A stretch of 64,000 nucleotides of DNA from Medicago truncatula. Taxonomy: Eukaryota; Streptophyta; Magnoliopsida; Fabales; Fabaceae. Both the position numbers and the translations under genes were made by a program. Under the pieces are notes generated by a model. That model worked only from the letters and a program-made list of their open reading frames with translations, was not told the origin of the DNA and made no database searches. The number at the start of each line of letters is the position of its first letter. Position 1 is the first letter of the stretch. Where the stretch lies: assembly GCF_003473485.1 (NCBI RefSeq), contig NC_053045.1, positions 8,830,501 through 8,894,500 of the forward strand, written 5' to 3'. Shown one piece after another: positions 42,489 through 52,874 of the stretch.

Positions 42489-43965
42489 AAAGAACACATT
42501 TCAACTCCAAAATAAACTTAATAAGTTGATACTCTTCTGTTTTGAGTGTAAGGTTGTGGTTTTTTACTTCTTGTTATGATTTTCATCAGCATTAAATAAA
42601 AGGTTATATTTGGGATGATGTTTTATGGATTAACAGACACGTTATTTTAGAGTTGTTTCTTGCATATTCATAAAATACTTCAATTTTTTTTGTTTAAGAT
42701 TGTTGAATTAATATGAGTGTTAACAAAATGATAGAAGTTTGAAGCTATTTCTAATAGCTTTATATTAAAACCAAACTTTCCAAAGTTTGAAGCTATTGTT
42801 GAATCAATAACACTTGAGAGTATTTTTCGTAACACTTAAGAACTGTTACTCATTAAGTAGCTAATTAGTAACTAACAGTTTCAGGTGCAATTGCAGCAAA
42901 TTCTGTTGCGTGAATGTTACTGAATAGTGAAACTAGGTAGATCAATCTGTTAAACATCTAGATATTTGATTAATAAGATTTCAACAAGCTAAAATTGATT
43001 GATAATGAAAGGTATAACATTAATTCATTGTTTAAACTTTCTACGCAACACTAGAGCGCTACGAAAAGTAGCCGCCAGTTGACAACACATTTTTTTAAAT
43101 AATGTACCGCAGAGCAAAAGTCGTTTGTTCAAACACTAGCCTTTCGTTTTTTAGTTTGATGATACTATGCTCTAAATCGATGGCCGGAAAAAAAAAAATT
43201 ACGCTGCAGCAGTAATACTCATATCATATAATATCACCGAATTTTGTACTTTGAGAGCCATTCTGCCCTCTCAAACCAAATAAATGGAAGCCCAAATAAA
43301 AAGAAAACACTTTTATGCAGAAAGAAACTCCCCAAACATGCCAATTGAAAGTCACTGAAATTTGTGATCAAGTAGTGCAGCAAAAAACCAAAAAGAAACA
43401 GATAACCGGTTATTCGGATAATCAAATGAAGGTCTTGGACCTACATTATTCAAACATTAGTCTAGGTATGAAACATACACATTATAATCTGAATCACAAT
43501 TACAAACATACTAGAAGCTGAATCACATTATAATATGAAAAACATAAAGCTAATTGGAGGGGGTCAAAGTTTGCAACACTAAAAAAATAAAGCATTAAAT
43601 TGCACAAACTGAAACTAATCAAGACTATTAATATAGTAGTCAGCAGAAATTTAAACAATTACACTGCACTTCTCTTCAATTAATTCAATTAAACCATCAA
43701 ATATCGATTATGCAAGGCTCATAGTTATCAATTTAACATTATATTTTCCATAACTCAAGAAAACTCAACTACAAGATAATTTATACCAAAAAAAATCAGG
43801 GCAACACTTAAAAACTATGAAGCACGGACATGGACATGGACACGGGACACGACTAATCTAAAAAACGTAGTACACGGACACGTCTATATATATTTTATAT
43901 TTTAATAAAATACAATATTTTATAAGAATAATTTATGAAGAGTCTAAAACGAGAGACATAATTTG
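42489..43965. other. Intergenic DNA between dioxygenase and F-box cluster
   Basis: The first 200 bases are probably the dioxygenase 3' UTR. A repeat fragment with GGACATGGACATGGACACGG wording lies at 43824-43885. No gene recognised. Confidence 0.5.
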
Positions 43966-43968
43966 TGT

Positions 43969-44440
43969 TTATTTAGCATAGTGATGGTGAGTTGCAACAA
44001 AGTTGACACATTTGAGATGCAAGGTTCTTACTGCAGGCAAGTGAAGAGATTTTGGACACTTTGTCTCCGTGTTATTCCTACTATAACAAAGATCAAGAAA
44101 TGTCAAAGAGTGAGAGCCAAAGATTAAAGGGAGTAACTCGGATTTGGGTTTAAGGCTTGGATTTATATGAATTTTCAAGTGTTGGAGATTGTGAGAAAGA
44201 GCATATATAGGTCTTCTTCAGCTTCCCGAATAGAAAGATTAATAGTAAGATTAAGTAGGGAACACGAGTCCTTCAAATAAAAAAGTAGGGAACATGAGTG
44301 ATCTTTACAAGAGAGAACCCAAGAATTAAAATTCTTAAATCCACAGGAATTAGCTAGTAAGGGTTGAGTACAAGCCAATAAGTTGATTGGGATGTTCATA
44401 GAACAATTTTCCCTTTGACAAGAAAAAGGAGTAAATTCTC
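43969..44440 (-). pseudogene. F-box/LRR gene remnant (third tandem copy)
   Basis: Two minus-strand frames match the middle of the neighbouring F-box genes: GFKNFNSWVLSCKDHSCSLL with LNLTINLSIREAEEDLYMLF (44175-44350), then KIHINPSLKPKSELLPLIFG with SHSLTFLDL and FPAVRTLHLKCVNF-like sequence (43969-44178). The F-box itself and everything after HHHYA are missing, and the two frames are out of step. An isolated internal piece of one cassette. Confidence 0.8.
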
Positions 44441-44665
44441 AAATTCACAGGAATTGCAACATTTTCTTAGCCCCTACTAATTGGGACCACTTAAAATTCT
44501 TCATTTCAGGTGTACAATAAAGAAAAAGCAGTACAATTGTTTTGAAAAACTACTAAACTTGTACTTACAAAACAAAATTAATCCAATAAGATAAAAAGGT
44601 TGAGAGACATCAACCCTCAAAATCATGAAAAAGAAAAACTAAGAAATATGAGGAAATAATATGAA
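44441..44665. other. Spacer inside the F-box cluster
   Basis: AT-rich, no coding sequence seen. Confidence 0.4.
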
Positions 44666-44668
44666 GAT

Positions 44669-46028
44669 CTATAATCTATACAAAACATTGGGCACATGAT
44701 GTTCTAAAGAGTTGTTCTGCATTTTATTTTTTGATGCACACTCTAGGCATTGAAGCAGGTGTTCCGCTACCTCCATTATTTGTTCATCATGCAAGCCTGT
44801 ATTTGAAGAGTTGTTCACTTTCAATGACTCCAATTTAACAAAGCATGGAGGTTGAGCTTTCTTTGAAATGGGATTTGAGCGCCAGTCTTGCACAATTAGA
44901 AGAAGAAAAAAGAAAATCTACCACGTCAATGCAAAAAGATTATGAACATTAAAATAAATGAGTGAAAAGTTTTTTAGTCAATGTCACATTATAGTATCCA
45001 AATGCAAAAAAACTTCAATAGCATCCCCAAGTTTGAGTTTTGTTAGTAATTACTAATTAATTTCATCCATAGATCAAACTATCAAATGAAAGACATATTA
45101 GCGGATTAAACTAACTAACAGAAAACACATTTAAAGACCAAGTTGATCAGTAGCAACTAGCCAAATGACAAAACACTTGGAGCCATGTTAAGAAGATTGA
45201 TGTTTTGCCATCATATGACAAGCCATGCATTTTAACTTGTTGAAGAAAAGAAAGATTGCAAGTGGAGAACAGGAGTTGATGAAAAATAGACCTACCCGAC
45301 ATGGTAAAATGACTAAGATTTGGAGTAGAAAGTGAAAATTGGTGAGCTGCTAGTGCTACGTAAGATATAGTTAGATTTGAAAGTGCATAACTAGATATGC
45401 AAAGGACTTGTGCGTCCTCAATCAATTTACAATCATCAAGTACCAAAGTATTTAACTCATGACAGTTTGAAAAAGGGTCGGCATAGTGATGGTGAGTTGC
45501 AACAAAGTTGACACATTCGAGATGCAAAGTTCTTAATGCAGGAAATTGAAGAGATTTTGGACACACTACAACCCAGCCATGCCTACTATATGAAAGCTTG
45601 AGAAATGTCAAAGAGTGAGAGGTCGAGATTAAAGGGAGTAACTCAGATTTGGGTTTAATGCTTCGATTGATATAAATTTTCAAGTGTTGGAGATTGTGAG
45701 AAAGAGCGTATTGTACGAGTTTATACAGGTCTTCTTCACCTTCCTAAATATAAAATGGAATAGTAAGATTTAGTAGGGAACATGAATGATCTCTACAAGA
45801 CAGAACCCAAGAATAAAAGTTCTTAAAACTTTGAGCTGAAGACGGAATATATGTGAGAATAGGGAGGCGTTTGCAAAGATCCTTCCATCGTTTAGACAAG
45901 ATGCAAGTCCGAACAACATCTTCTGCTTCAAGAAAACTCAATATGTGGACCAATAAGCAGTCTGGCAACTCACTAATCCTATTTCTTTTATTTTCCCGCA
46001 ACTGTCTCTTCAATTCCCTACGAAGTTC
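44669..46028 (-). pseudogene. F-box/LRR pseudogene (second tandem copy)
   Basis: The first exon-like block starts at the acceptor-like AACCAG before 46028 and reads ELRRELKRQLRENKRNRISE, then LPDCLLVHILSFLEAEDVVR, a normal F-box. It is cut by an in-frame TAG at 45744-45746 inside the first leucine-rich part. Beyond the stop the frame continues EGEEDLYKLVQYALSHNLQH and on to WLQV, where 22 residues present in the neighbouring gene are lost and a stop follows (45147). A last exon-like block at 44669-44890 (DWRSNPISKKAQPPCFVKLE...) matches the neighbour's final exon but is shorter. No methionine precedes the F-box and no upstream exon of its own exists, so it is headless as well as interrupted. 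Confidence 0.85.
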
Positions 46029-46115
46029 CTGGTTATAAACAACTTGATTAAACGTTTATAGCATAAGCACTAATAATATAAGTATTTATTCTAAGCTATT
46101 TCGATAACAAAAGAT
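46029..46115 (-). mobile_element. MITE end abutting the F-box pseudogene
   Basis: On the minus strand TTATCTTTTGTTAT, AAATAGCTTA, GCTTATGCTATAAACG and CAAGTTGTTTATAACCAGG follow in the same order as the right end of the MITE at 17.4-17.6 kb. The homologous position next to the 49.07-kb exon carries the same piece, so the insertion predates the tandem duplication. Confidence 0.6.
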
Positions 46116-47357
46116 AATCTAATTGTACCAGCAGTGAGTACAATATCGATAAGTTTAGTCTGTTTAGGTTATGCCTTGGGAATGATCTTAAGGTGGTTAT
46201 TTATAGATCTTTTAATGACTTAGGCCCTAAATAACTTAAACCCTACATAAGATCTTCGTCCGTATCTTGAGCTACAAGATATAGGACAGGTGGTTTCGGG
46301 TACCAGCTAAATCCAATAAAAATGAACAATCTACAACAATCTGAATAATATTGCACAATAAAAAAACCTAATGTTTACATTACATAAAAAACTTTGTGTT
46401 GTTATATTCAAATAGTACATGATAGGGAAGAAGCGTAATTCTGCTAATGAATTGGAATAAGATTCTGGAATTGGAAGTAAATAGTTTCACCTTCAAAATC
46501 AAGTTATTCCATTCATATACATACAAAACAAATTATATATTGATCACAAACCAAGAAAGTTTCTAGCAGAAACTATTTCAATCCAGTTCAAGCTTAATTG
46601 AATACATTTCACGCGCATGTACCATTCAATTTTCAGGTCTTAAAAAGAAGAAAATAAGACATGGTACAAAGGTTATTGCAGCATAAAAAGAATACTGATC
46701 AGAATAACTCGCCTGCTAGTTTACTCATTCAAGGCGACAGTGCACTAATTTGAAAGCAGGGGATGTGTTTGCATTTCTTTTCATTAAATTAAAAACCAAT
46801 TTGTACTTACGAAATCGATGTTACACATGTCCATCTTCACTAATAGAGGGCATGAACTTGCAGCCGAACCGATAGCAGCATAAGGAAGTTTGTGGCAAGA
46901 CTGAACCAATATTTACAATAGAAGGTATTTACTAGAGTCCCTTGTCATACATGGCAAAAAAATAGTCCCTTGTTGGTGGAACACTATAAGTTATGCATTC
47001 TTAACTTACAGTTAAATTTGATTTTACATGAGTATATTTTTATCGACACTTACTTTCTATTGTTTTCTCATATTTTGTTTGGATGAAAAACAAATGTTCT
47101 AATAGTAACTTGCAATTATTAGATATTGATGATATGAAATGGTGAAAATATATATTGTCATATAACAAGTTGTTGTTTTATAAGTTTTTTCAGAGTTTTA
47201 AATCGGTAATCTTATACAAAGTAGTGCTAATTTTCTAATTTCATTACTTTTTTTGAACAAGAATAATCAAACAAAATTTACACAGACAGTCTAAATTTAA
47301 ATTTAAAGCAGGACCAATATCAAATACAACCAAATCAATATATTTAAAACCATATGT
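46116..47357. other. Spacer between the F-box copies, with an orphan exon
   Basis: No complete gene. A 90-base exon-like segment at 46811-46900 is listed separately. AAATGAACAATCTACAACAA at about 46320-46339 recurs at 50687-50706. Confidence 0.5.
46811..46900 (-). pseudogene. Orphan exon resembling a leucine-rich-repeat exon of an FBL15-type F-box gene
   Basis: Bounded by CAG at 46901-46903 and GTAAGT at 46805-46810, exactly 90 bases (30 codons, phase 0 at both ends) read SCHKLPYAAIGSAASSCPLL then VKMDMCNIDF. The pattern CHKL..AAI..A..SCP.L..MD.CN is that of cysteine-containing LRRs of the FBL15/SLOMO type, a different class from the surrounding F-box genes. No neighbouring exon of such a gene is visible, so it is probably a captured or leftover fragment. 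Confidence 0.5.
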
Positions 47358-49740
47358 TTAAAGAAAACCAGTTATTGTTGTATTTGTACCATAAGAACAC
47401 TGCACTAATTTCATCATTGGTAATCTGCAGGGAAAACGACCAGGTCTAAGGATGTAAAGATTTCCTCTTATGATTTCAACGCTTGGCATTGGAGTAGTGT
47501 TTTGAAGCAAGTAATCCGCTACTTCGAATATATCCACCTGACGTACTGGAACACTGGCATTTAAAGACCTGTGCACTATGAACGACTTCAGTCTAGAAAA
47601 GCATGGAGGTTGAGCTTTCTTTGAAATGGGATTAGAACGCCACTCCTGCACAATTAGAGTGAATTGGAGACATTTTTAAATGGATATCTTGAAACGCATG
47701 ACTGAGTAAGTACTACAAGAAGATAAATAAATAAAATAACTAACACGTGATTGCAAAGAAGATTTGGTCTATATATTGAAACACGATTTGGTCTATATAT
47801 TTTTTTCATTGCATTTTTACCCTTAGGTTAATTAGCATATGAATTTTCAAGCTTTAATTCCATGATTTTTTTTCTTATGACCTCTTAATCTTTAAACTTA
47901 CGGTCTTTCATATATGTTTGCATATGAATCTTAGATTTGAAGCTTGAAAATTCATATGTAAATAGACCAAAAGAGTAATTGTGCAATGAAAAAAGATAGA
48001 AGACCAAATTGTTCAATAGCTAGCATCCTCGAGTGTCTCTTTTGTTTGTAATTAATTTCATTCATAGATCAAGCTAACATATTTGAAGATGATTTTTATT
48101 ACACGCCTGACATATTCAAATGACTATTCACTCAAAGAAGACAGATGAAAGTATGCTAAGTAACTTACACGTAGTATTTCTTGAATGACACCATTATCAA
48201 CTTTCAAAATCTCGACATTGGCAAGCACTTGCAGCCATTTTAAGAAGATTGAAGCTTTCCCGTCACCACCGGAGAAGTAATCAATATTTACTTGTTGAAG
48301 AAAAGAAAGATTACATGTGGAGGATAAGAGTTGCCGAAAAATAGCACACTCCGAGATAGTAAAAAAACTAAGATTTGGAGTAGAAAGCGAAAATTGGTCA
48401 GCTAATACGTAGGATATAGTCAAATTGGATAATGTCTGATTAGATATGCAGAGGATTTGTGCATCATCAATCAAAGAACAATACTTGAGCTGCAAAGTGT
48501 TCAACACATGACAGTTTGAAAAGGGGTCAGCACAGTGATAGTGAGTTGTAACAAAGTTGAAGCATTTAAGATGCAAGGTTCTTAATGCAGGCAGGTGAAG
48601 AGATTTTGGACACTTCGCATACCCGTTAACTAAAGAAAGCTCAAGAAATGTCAAAGAGTGAGAGCCAAAGATTAAAGGGAGGAACTCATATTTGGGAGTA
48701 ATGCTTGGATTTATCATAATATTCAAGTGCTGAAGATTGTGAGAAAGAACATATTGTAGGAGGGTATATAGGTCTGATTCACTTCCATTTATATAATAAT
48801 TTTCAATAGTAAGATTAAGTAGGGAACATGAGTGATCTCTACTAGACCGAACCCAAGAGCTAAAGTTCTTAAAACTTTGGGCAGAAGATGGAATATATGT
48901 GAGAGTAGGGAGACGTTTGCAAAGATCCTTCCATCGTTTAGACAAGATGCAAGTTCGAACAGCGTCTCGAGCTTTCAAAAAACTCATTATGTGGAGCAGT
49001 ATGCAGTCAGGTAACTTACTGATCATATTTCTTTTATTTGCTCGCCTCGCTCTCTTCAATTCCTTACAAAATTCCTGTTTGGATAAAGAACTTGATTAAA
49101 CATTTAAGCACCGAAAATACAAGTATTTGTTATATAAGCTATTTTGATAACAAAAGATAATCTAACCGACTAAAAACACATTCAAAGATGTTCTCTTTAA
49201 ATCATGATTAAATAAAACTCTGTCCTATTTAAGGACTAAAATAACATATGAATCGAAACAACTTTTTCCACTTTGGTAAATTATTACTATCTTAAAAAAG
49301 AAAAAAAGAAAGAAAAAAAGAAATACCTTACTGTTGTTTTTGAGTTGTTGGTTTGTGATTCGGGGAACCCAATTGTGATTAATCCATTTACGATGAACCC
49401 TAAGCTTCTCCTTTGAAACGATCATCTCCTTCCAGTCATTAAAACGCACGCTAAACAACTTTCCAGTACTCCCAATAACTTCACTTACGTGGCCCTCCCG
49501 CCACCGTTGTTTCCCAAATGCCTCCACCTTGTCGCCAATCTTTACTTCCCAATCCCTCACCGTCCGGGGCACTGGTCGGAGCTGGTGAACTCCGACAACC
49601 GCTGGTCTCACGTTTAAGTGATCGTACTTGACAAAGAATTTGTTGGAGGAGACACGTCTGATGATGGTGGCAGGGAACCATGAACCGTACATGCTCACTT
49701 CAACCTTGTAGCGCGGGTGGAATTCGAACTTTCGAACCAT
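47358..49740 (-). CDS. Predicted Agenet-F-box-LRR fusion protein
   Basis: Three exons join in phase: 49740-49327, 49074-48169 and 47645-47358, giving 1608 nt and 535 aa. Exon 1 encodes two Agenet (Tudor-like) modules: about 3-45 (FHPRYKVEVSMYGSWFPATI) and about 63-125 (KIGDKVEAFGKQRWREGHV). Agenet domains read histone marks or bind chromatin proteins. Exon 2 begins EFCKELKRARRANKRNMISK; its F-box (about 155-195, LPDCILLHIMSFLKARDAVR) would bind SKP1 in an SCF ubiquitin ligase, and leucine-rich repeats follow to about 440. Exon 3 (95 aa) starts EWRSNPISKKAQPPCFSRLK. Donors are AAG/GTATTT and CGT/GTAAGT, acceptors AAACAG/GAA and GTGCAG/GAG. The F-box exon has no upstream ATG in frame except internal Met155 (49026-49024), so the alternative is two genes: an Agenet-only protein and an F-box gene starting there. 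Confidence 0.7.
49075..49165 (-). mobile_element. MITE end forming the 3' part of the Agenet/F-box intron
   Basis: In the gene's sense the last 90 bases of the intron (TTATCTTTTGTTATCAAAAT, AGCTTATATAAC, then CAAGTTCTTTATCCAAACAG) correspond to the right terminus of the MITE family seen whole at 17397-17622. The AG of the acceptor lies within the family's CCAAACAGG terminus. Confidence 0.6.
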
Positions 49741-49960
49741 GATCGCTTTCACCGTTAGGGTTTCCCTCAGTGTTTTCAGTTTTGGACTGTACGGCTTTTT
49801 TTTTTTTTTTTTTTTGAATAAATGTTTGCACAATAAAATAAAAGGGATACATATATGTTTGAGCCGAATTTTTCTTACACTATTTTCATTCATTTAAATT
49901 CCTTTTAAAAAATATTTCATTTAAATTATTCTATCATCTTTATAATATTATTTTGATTTT
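49741..49960 (-). promoter_or_regulatory. Short upstream region of the Agenet/F-box gene
   Basis: Only about 220 bases separate the ATG from the A tail of a LINE fragment. A run of about 19 A (minus strand, 49797-49815) lies within. An open frame upstream of the chosen Met is A/K-rich and unlike a protein. Confidence 0.35.
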
Positions 49961-50670
49961 TTTTTTTTTGAAGAAACAAAAATGGAATATATTACTATGA
50001 ACATTGTAATTGTTGAAGCACAAGATGTGCCAAAACAATCACCAAAAGATTACAACCCTGTCAAGATTACAAGCGAGTTCGACCACCAACTATGTGTACC
50101 AAAAATAAAGACTATGTTACTGGCTTTCAACCACCATAAGGTATTTGATTTTACTTTATCTAACAATAGTGGTATAGAACTTTGACGATTCTGAAATAAC
50201 CTATCATTCCGTTCTTTCCATAAAACCGAGACACACTGAAACCAAATCAAATGAAATAGGGATCGACGCGATTTCAAACCACCTGCATATTCAATAAATT
50301 GAACAAAATGATCTGAGATAGCATGAGAATCTACCCCTTCGACACCAAGCCAAGCCCGCACCAAAGGCCACAATGCACCAAAAATTGGACAAGACAAAAA
50401 TAAATGATTCACATCTTCAACCTGCCCACATCCCGATACACAAAACCGATTTTCAACAGATATAATTCCACGTGCCACCAAATTTGATTTACTAGGTAAA
50501 CGATTCCTCAGCAGTCGCCAAACAAGGATAGAAACTTTTAAGGGAACCTGTTTATGCCAAATTAACTCCATATTTTGATGAACATGAGGTTGTTCCTGTG
50601 ATGGCAACAAATCATATACACCACGAACAATATAACCAGAAATCTGATCCGACATCCACAATTAACAAAA
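49961..50670 (-). pseudogene. 5'-truncated LINE polymerase C-terminus with A tail
   Basis: One open frame of 203 codons (50050-50661) begins inside the element and reads ISGYIVRGVYDLLPS, then IWHKQVPLKVSILVWRLLRN, RLPSKSNLVARGIISVENRF, CVSGCGQVEDVNHLFLSCP (the zinc-binding zf-RVT motif) and RNDRLFQNRQSS, ending LWWLKASNIVF. It stops normally, followed by about 75 bases and an A run (plus T run 49961-49972). The polymerase and endonuclease are absent, as expected for target-primed insertion. No clear target duplication. It is relatively young, since the frame is still open. Confidence 0.8.
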
Positions 50671-50739
50671 TTAGCTGAATCCAATTAAAATGAACAATCT
50701 ACAACAATTTGATGGTAGAGGAAAAGGTGGGAGGTGTAG

Positions 50740-51098
50740 GTAATTCGTTGGATTTGAGCGAGCAATAGTCGGAGGAAATTGTGTTGAAGGAGACACCAAC
50801 AAAATTGGTGGAAAATGTGCTTTTGCATAATGCGGCGGTTCAGCCTTTAAAGAAACGTATGCTTATGTATAGGTCCTTTCCGGAGGATTGGTATTGGGCA
50901 AGTTTCGGTATTATAGCGACAATTGTAACAGGGGATTCTATGTTGCCTATTCAACAACGAGTGGAGGATGTGGGGTTTCTTCATGTGGTTGTGACACTTA
51001 TGGGGAGTGACAAATTATTTCTTCACTGTAATAACAAGGAAGATGTCTTGCAAGTGTTTAATGACGCGATTGATTTCTTTGGAATGTTGTGTGCATAA
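50740..51098 (+). pseudogene. Fragment resembling the N-terminal ORF of a retroelement
   Basis: The frame from 50781 encodes 105 aa with the pattern GDSMLPIQQRVEDVGFLHVV, MGSDKLFLHCNNKEDVLQVF and DAIDFFGML. It resembles the small DUF4283-like domain of plant non-LTR element first ORFs or derived host genes. It has no convincing Met context and stops abruptly. Assignment is tentative. Confidence 0.35.
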
Positions 51099-51388
51099 AT
51101 GGACAACACGGGATGTCAGTAAGTGCTGATGTCCCCATGTCAGTGTTTAACGCAAACTGACAGCAAATACCACAAAAACAACAAAAAATAAACCAATTAA
51201 AAGCAACAAAACCTTTTTTTATTGTTAAAAGTGTGTTGATACCTCCTAGGATTGATTCTTCAATGATTTTGGATCAAGATTTGATGAAAAAGATATTGGA
51301 TTTGGGGGTTTAGATGTAAGTGGTATGGAACTTGATGATGGAATAGTGAGTAGGGGGAGCAACTGACTATTTGATCTAATGGAACAGT

Positions 51389-51445
51389 CCATCGACACTT
51401 AACTGCCGAGGAATAGTGAAACCGGTGGCAGTTAAGTGCCGATGG
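51389..51445. repeat. Near-perfect 19-bp hairpin
   Basis: The left arm 51389-51407 (CCATCGACACTTAACTGCC) pairs with the right arm 51427-51445 (GGCAGTTAAGTGCCGATGG) with one mismatch, around a 19-base loop. Nearby 51110-51180 has similar GTCAGT/ACTGAC words. It may be a transposon terminus or a small-RNA-type foldback. Confidence 0.7.
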
Positions 51446-52874
51446 GTATTACGGTCATTTATAGGTGTGTTTCAGCCTTATAACAAGTGTGAACAACAAT
51501 TTTCTAACAATTAAAAAGAAAAATAAATATTGCATTATGTAAGTGGAAGTGTTGTAAGTGCAGCATTGACAGGCAAATAGTGCACAGTGTAAAGTTGTAT
51601 GGGGCCTCACGTCTTGTAAGCATCATAAAGCCTCATGTCCACCATCTTTGCTTCATGACAAAGTTGTAGAATTCATTTAATTTGTTGTGTGGCTTTTATT
51701 CGTTTGTATATATACATAAATTTGTCTATTGTGAGACCTTTATTCTAAGTCCAAAATATGGGGGCCTAAAGCGAGGGCTTGGGTTGCCTTAACCTTAGGC
51801 CAGTCCTGCATAAATAGTTACCAGAGGTTAGTAGTAGTTTTGTAAATGAGGAAGAATGACTTGTCATACCAAAAAGAAATATTTCTTCTCTATGCATCTC
51901 GCTTAGAAATCATGGTTGGTTTTACACAACCATACTAAACCAGCTTGTGAGGTGAGGATGATCCATACTTATAAACACATGTTCAGACTATCTTTTGTCC
52001 GATGTGAGACTATTTAAATGTAACATCCCAATATTTTATATATGTATTTTTAAATGATTTTCTTGACTTGTCACTTAGTTGTTCAACAGTTTATATTTAT
52101 GTGCGAGAAATTTCACAAAATCCTGTTTCTCACTTTGGTTTATTAAGTAGATCTAGATCACCACAAATTGTTTCATGACAAACCACCACCATAAACATAC
52201 TCTCATTCATATTCTCTACAAAACCCAAAAAGAAAAACCACGAACTGGTGAATTTTCTCGGCGACCACCGCACCGGAAAACGACCCCACCACCGCGCCGG
52301 ACAATGGACAATAACAAATTTGGATTGGTTTTGTTTACCATGCCGGACAACGACCCACCACCGCGCCGCACCGGAATTTTCTTTACTGTGTTGTGTTTTG
52401 TTTTGCTGGATTGGTTTTGTGAAATATATTTGGATTTGATTTGAAGAAAGCTCAGATTGATGGAGAAATGGGAACTGATTGTTGTTGTGGTTTATTTCCA
52501 GAATCTGAAAAAAAAATTAGATCTGTGTGTTTCCAAGTTTTTATTAATTTTTTGGGTTTAAATTCTTCTTTTTTATGGGTTGTTGTGAATTGTCATGAAT
52601 GTATGAATATTTGATGATGAACAAGAGTGAGGGAGAAGAAGAGAGAAGATGATAGTGCTGGAAAAATTAGGTACCGATGGCTCATTATAGGTATAATGGA
52701 CATGCAATCAAACGACGAATATCATATCAAAAATTTTAAACATTAAAAAACTAACGGAGGGGATCAATTTGACTAACGGAGCAAAACCAAAGGGACCAAA
52801 ATGTGAGTTTTACAATTTATAGGACCAAAATGTAAACTCATAATTATTTAGGGGACCAAATGTCCAATTAAGCC
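51446..52874. other. Intergenic DNA with repeat pieces
   Basis: A GC-rich patch at 52255-52375 with repeated CCACCGCGCCGG-type words gives an artefactual Pro/Arg-rich frame. 52740-52878 (GGACCAAAATGT twice, ending AATTAAGCC) looks like a terminal piece of the element type seen at 2.7-3.1 kb. No gene recognised. Confidence 0.45.

Noticed and set aside
49741-49893. Upstream Met extending the Agenet protein by 51 residues
   Set aside because: The extension is Lys-rich, encoded partly by an A run, and does not resemble Agenet proteins. The Met at 49740 starts directly before the domain.
52175-52444. 89-codon Pro/Arg-rich frame
   Set aside because: It arises from repeated CCACCGCGCCGG-type words. 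Two frames are open over the same DNA and no family is recognised.
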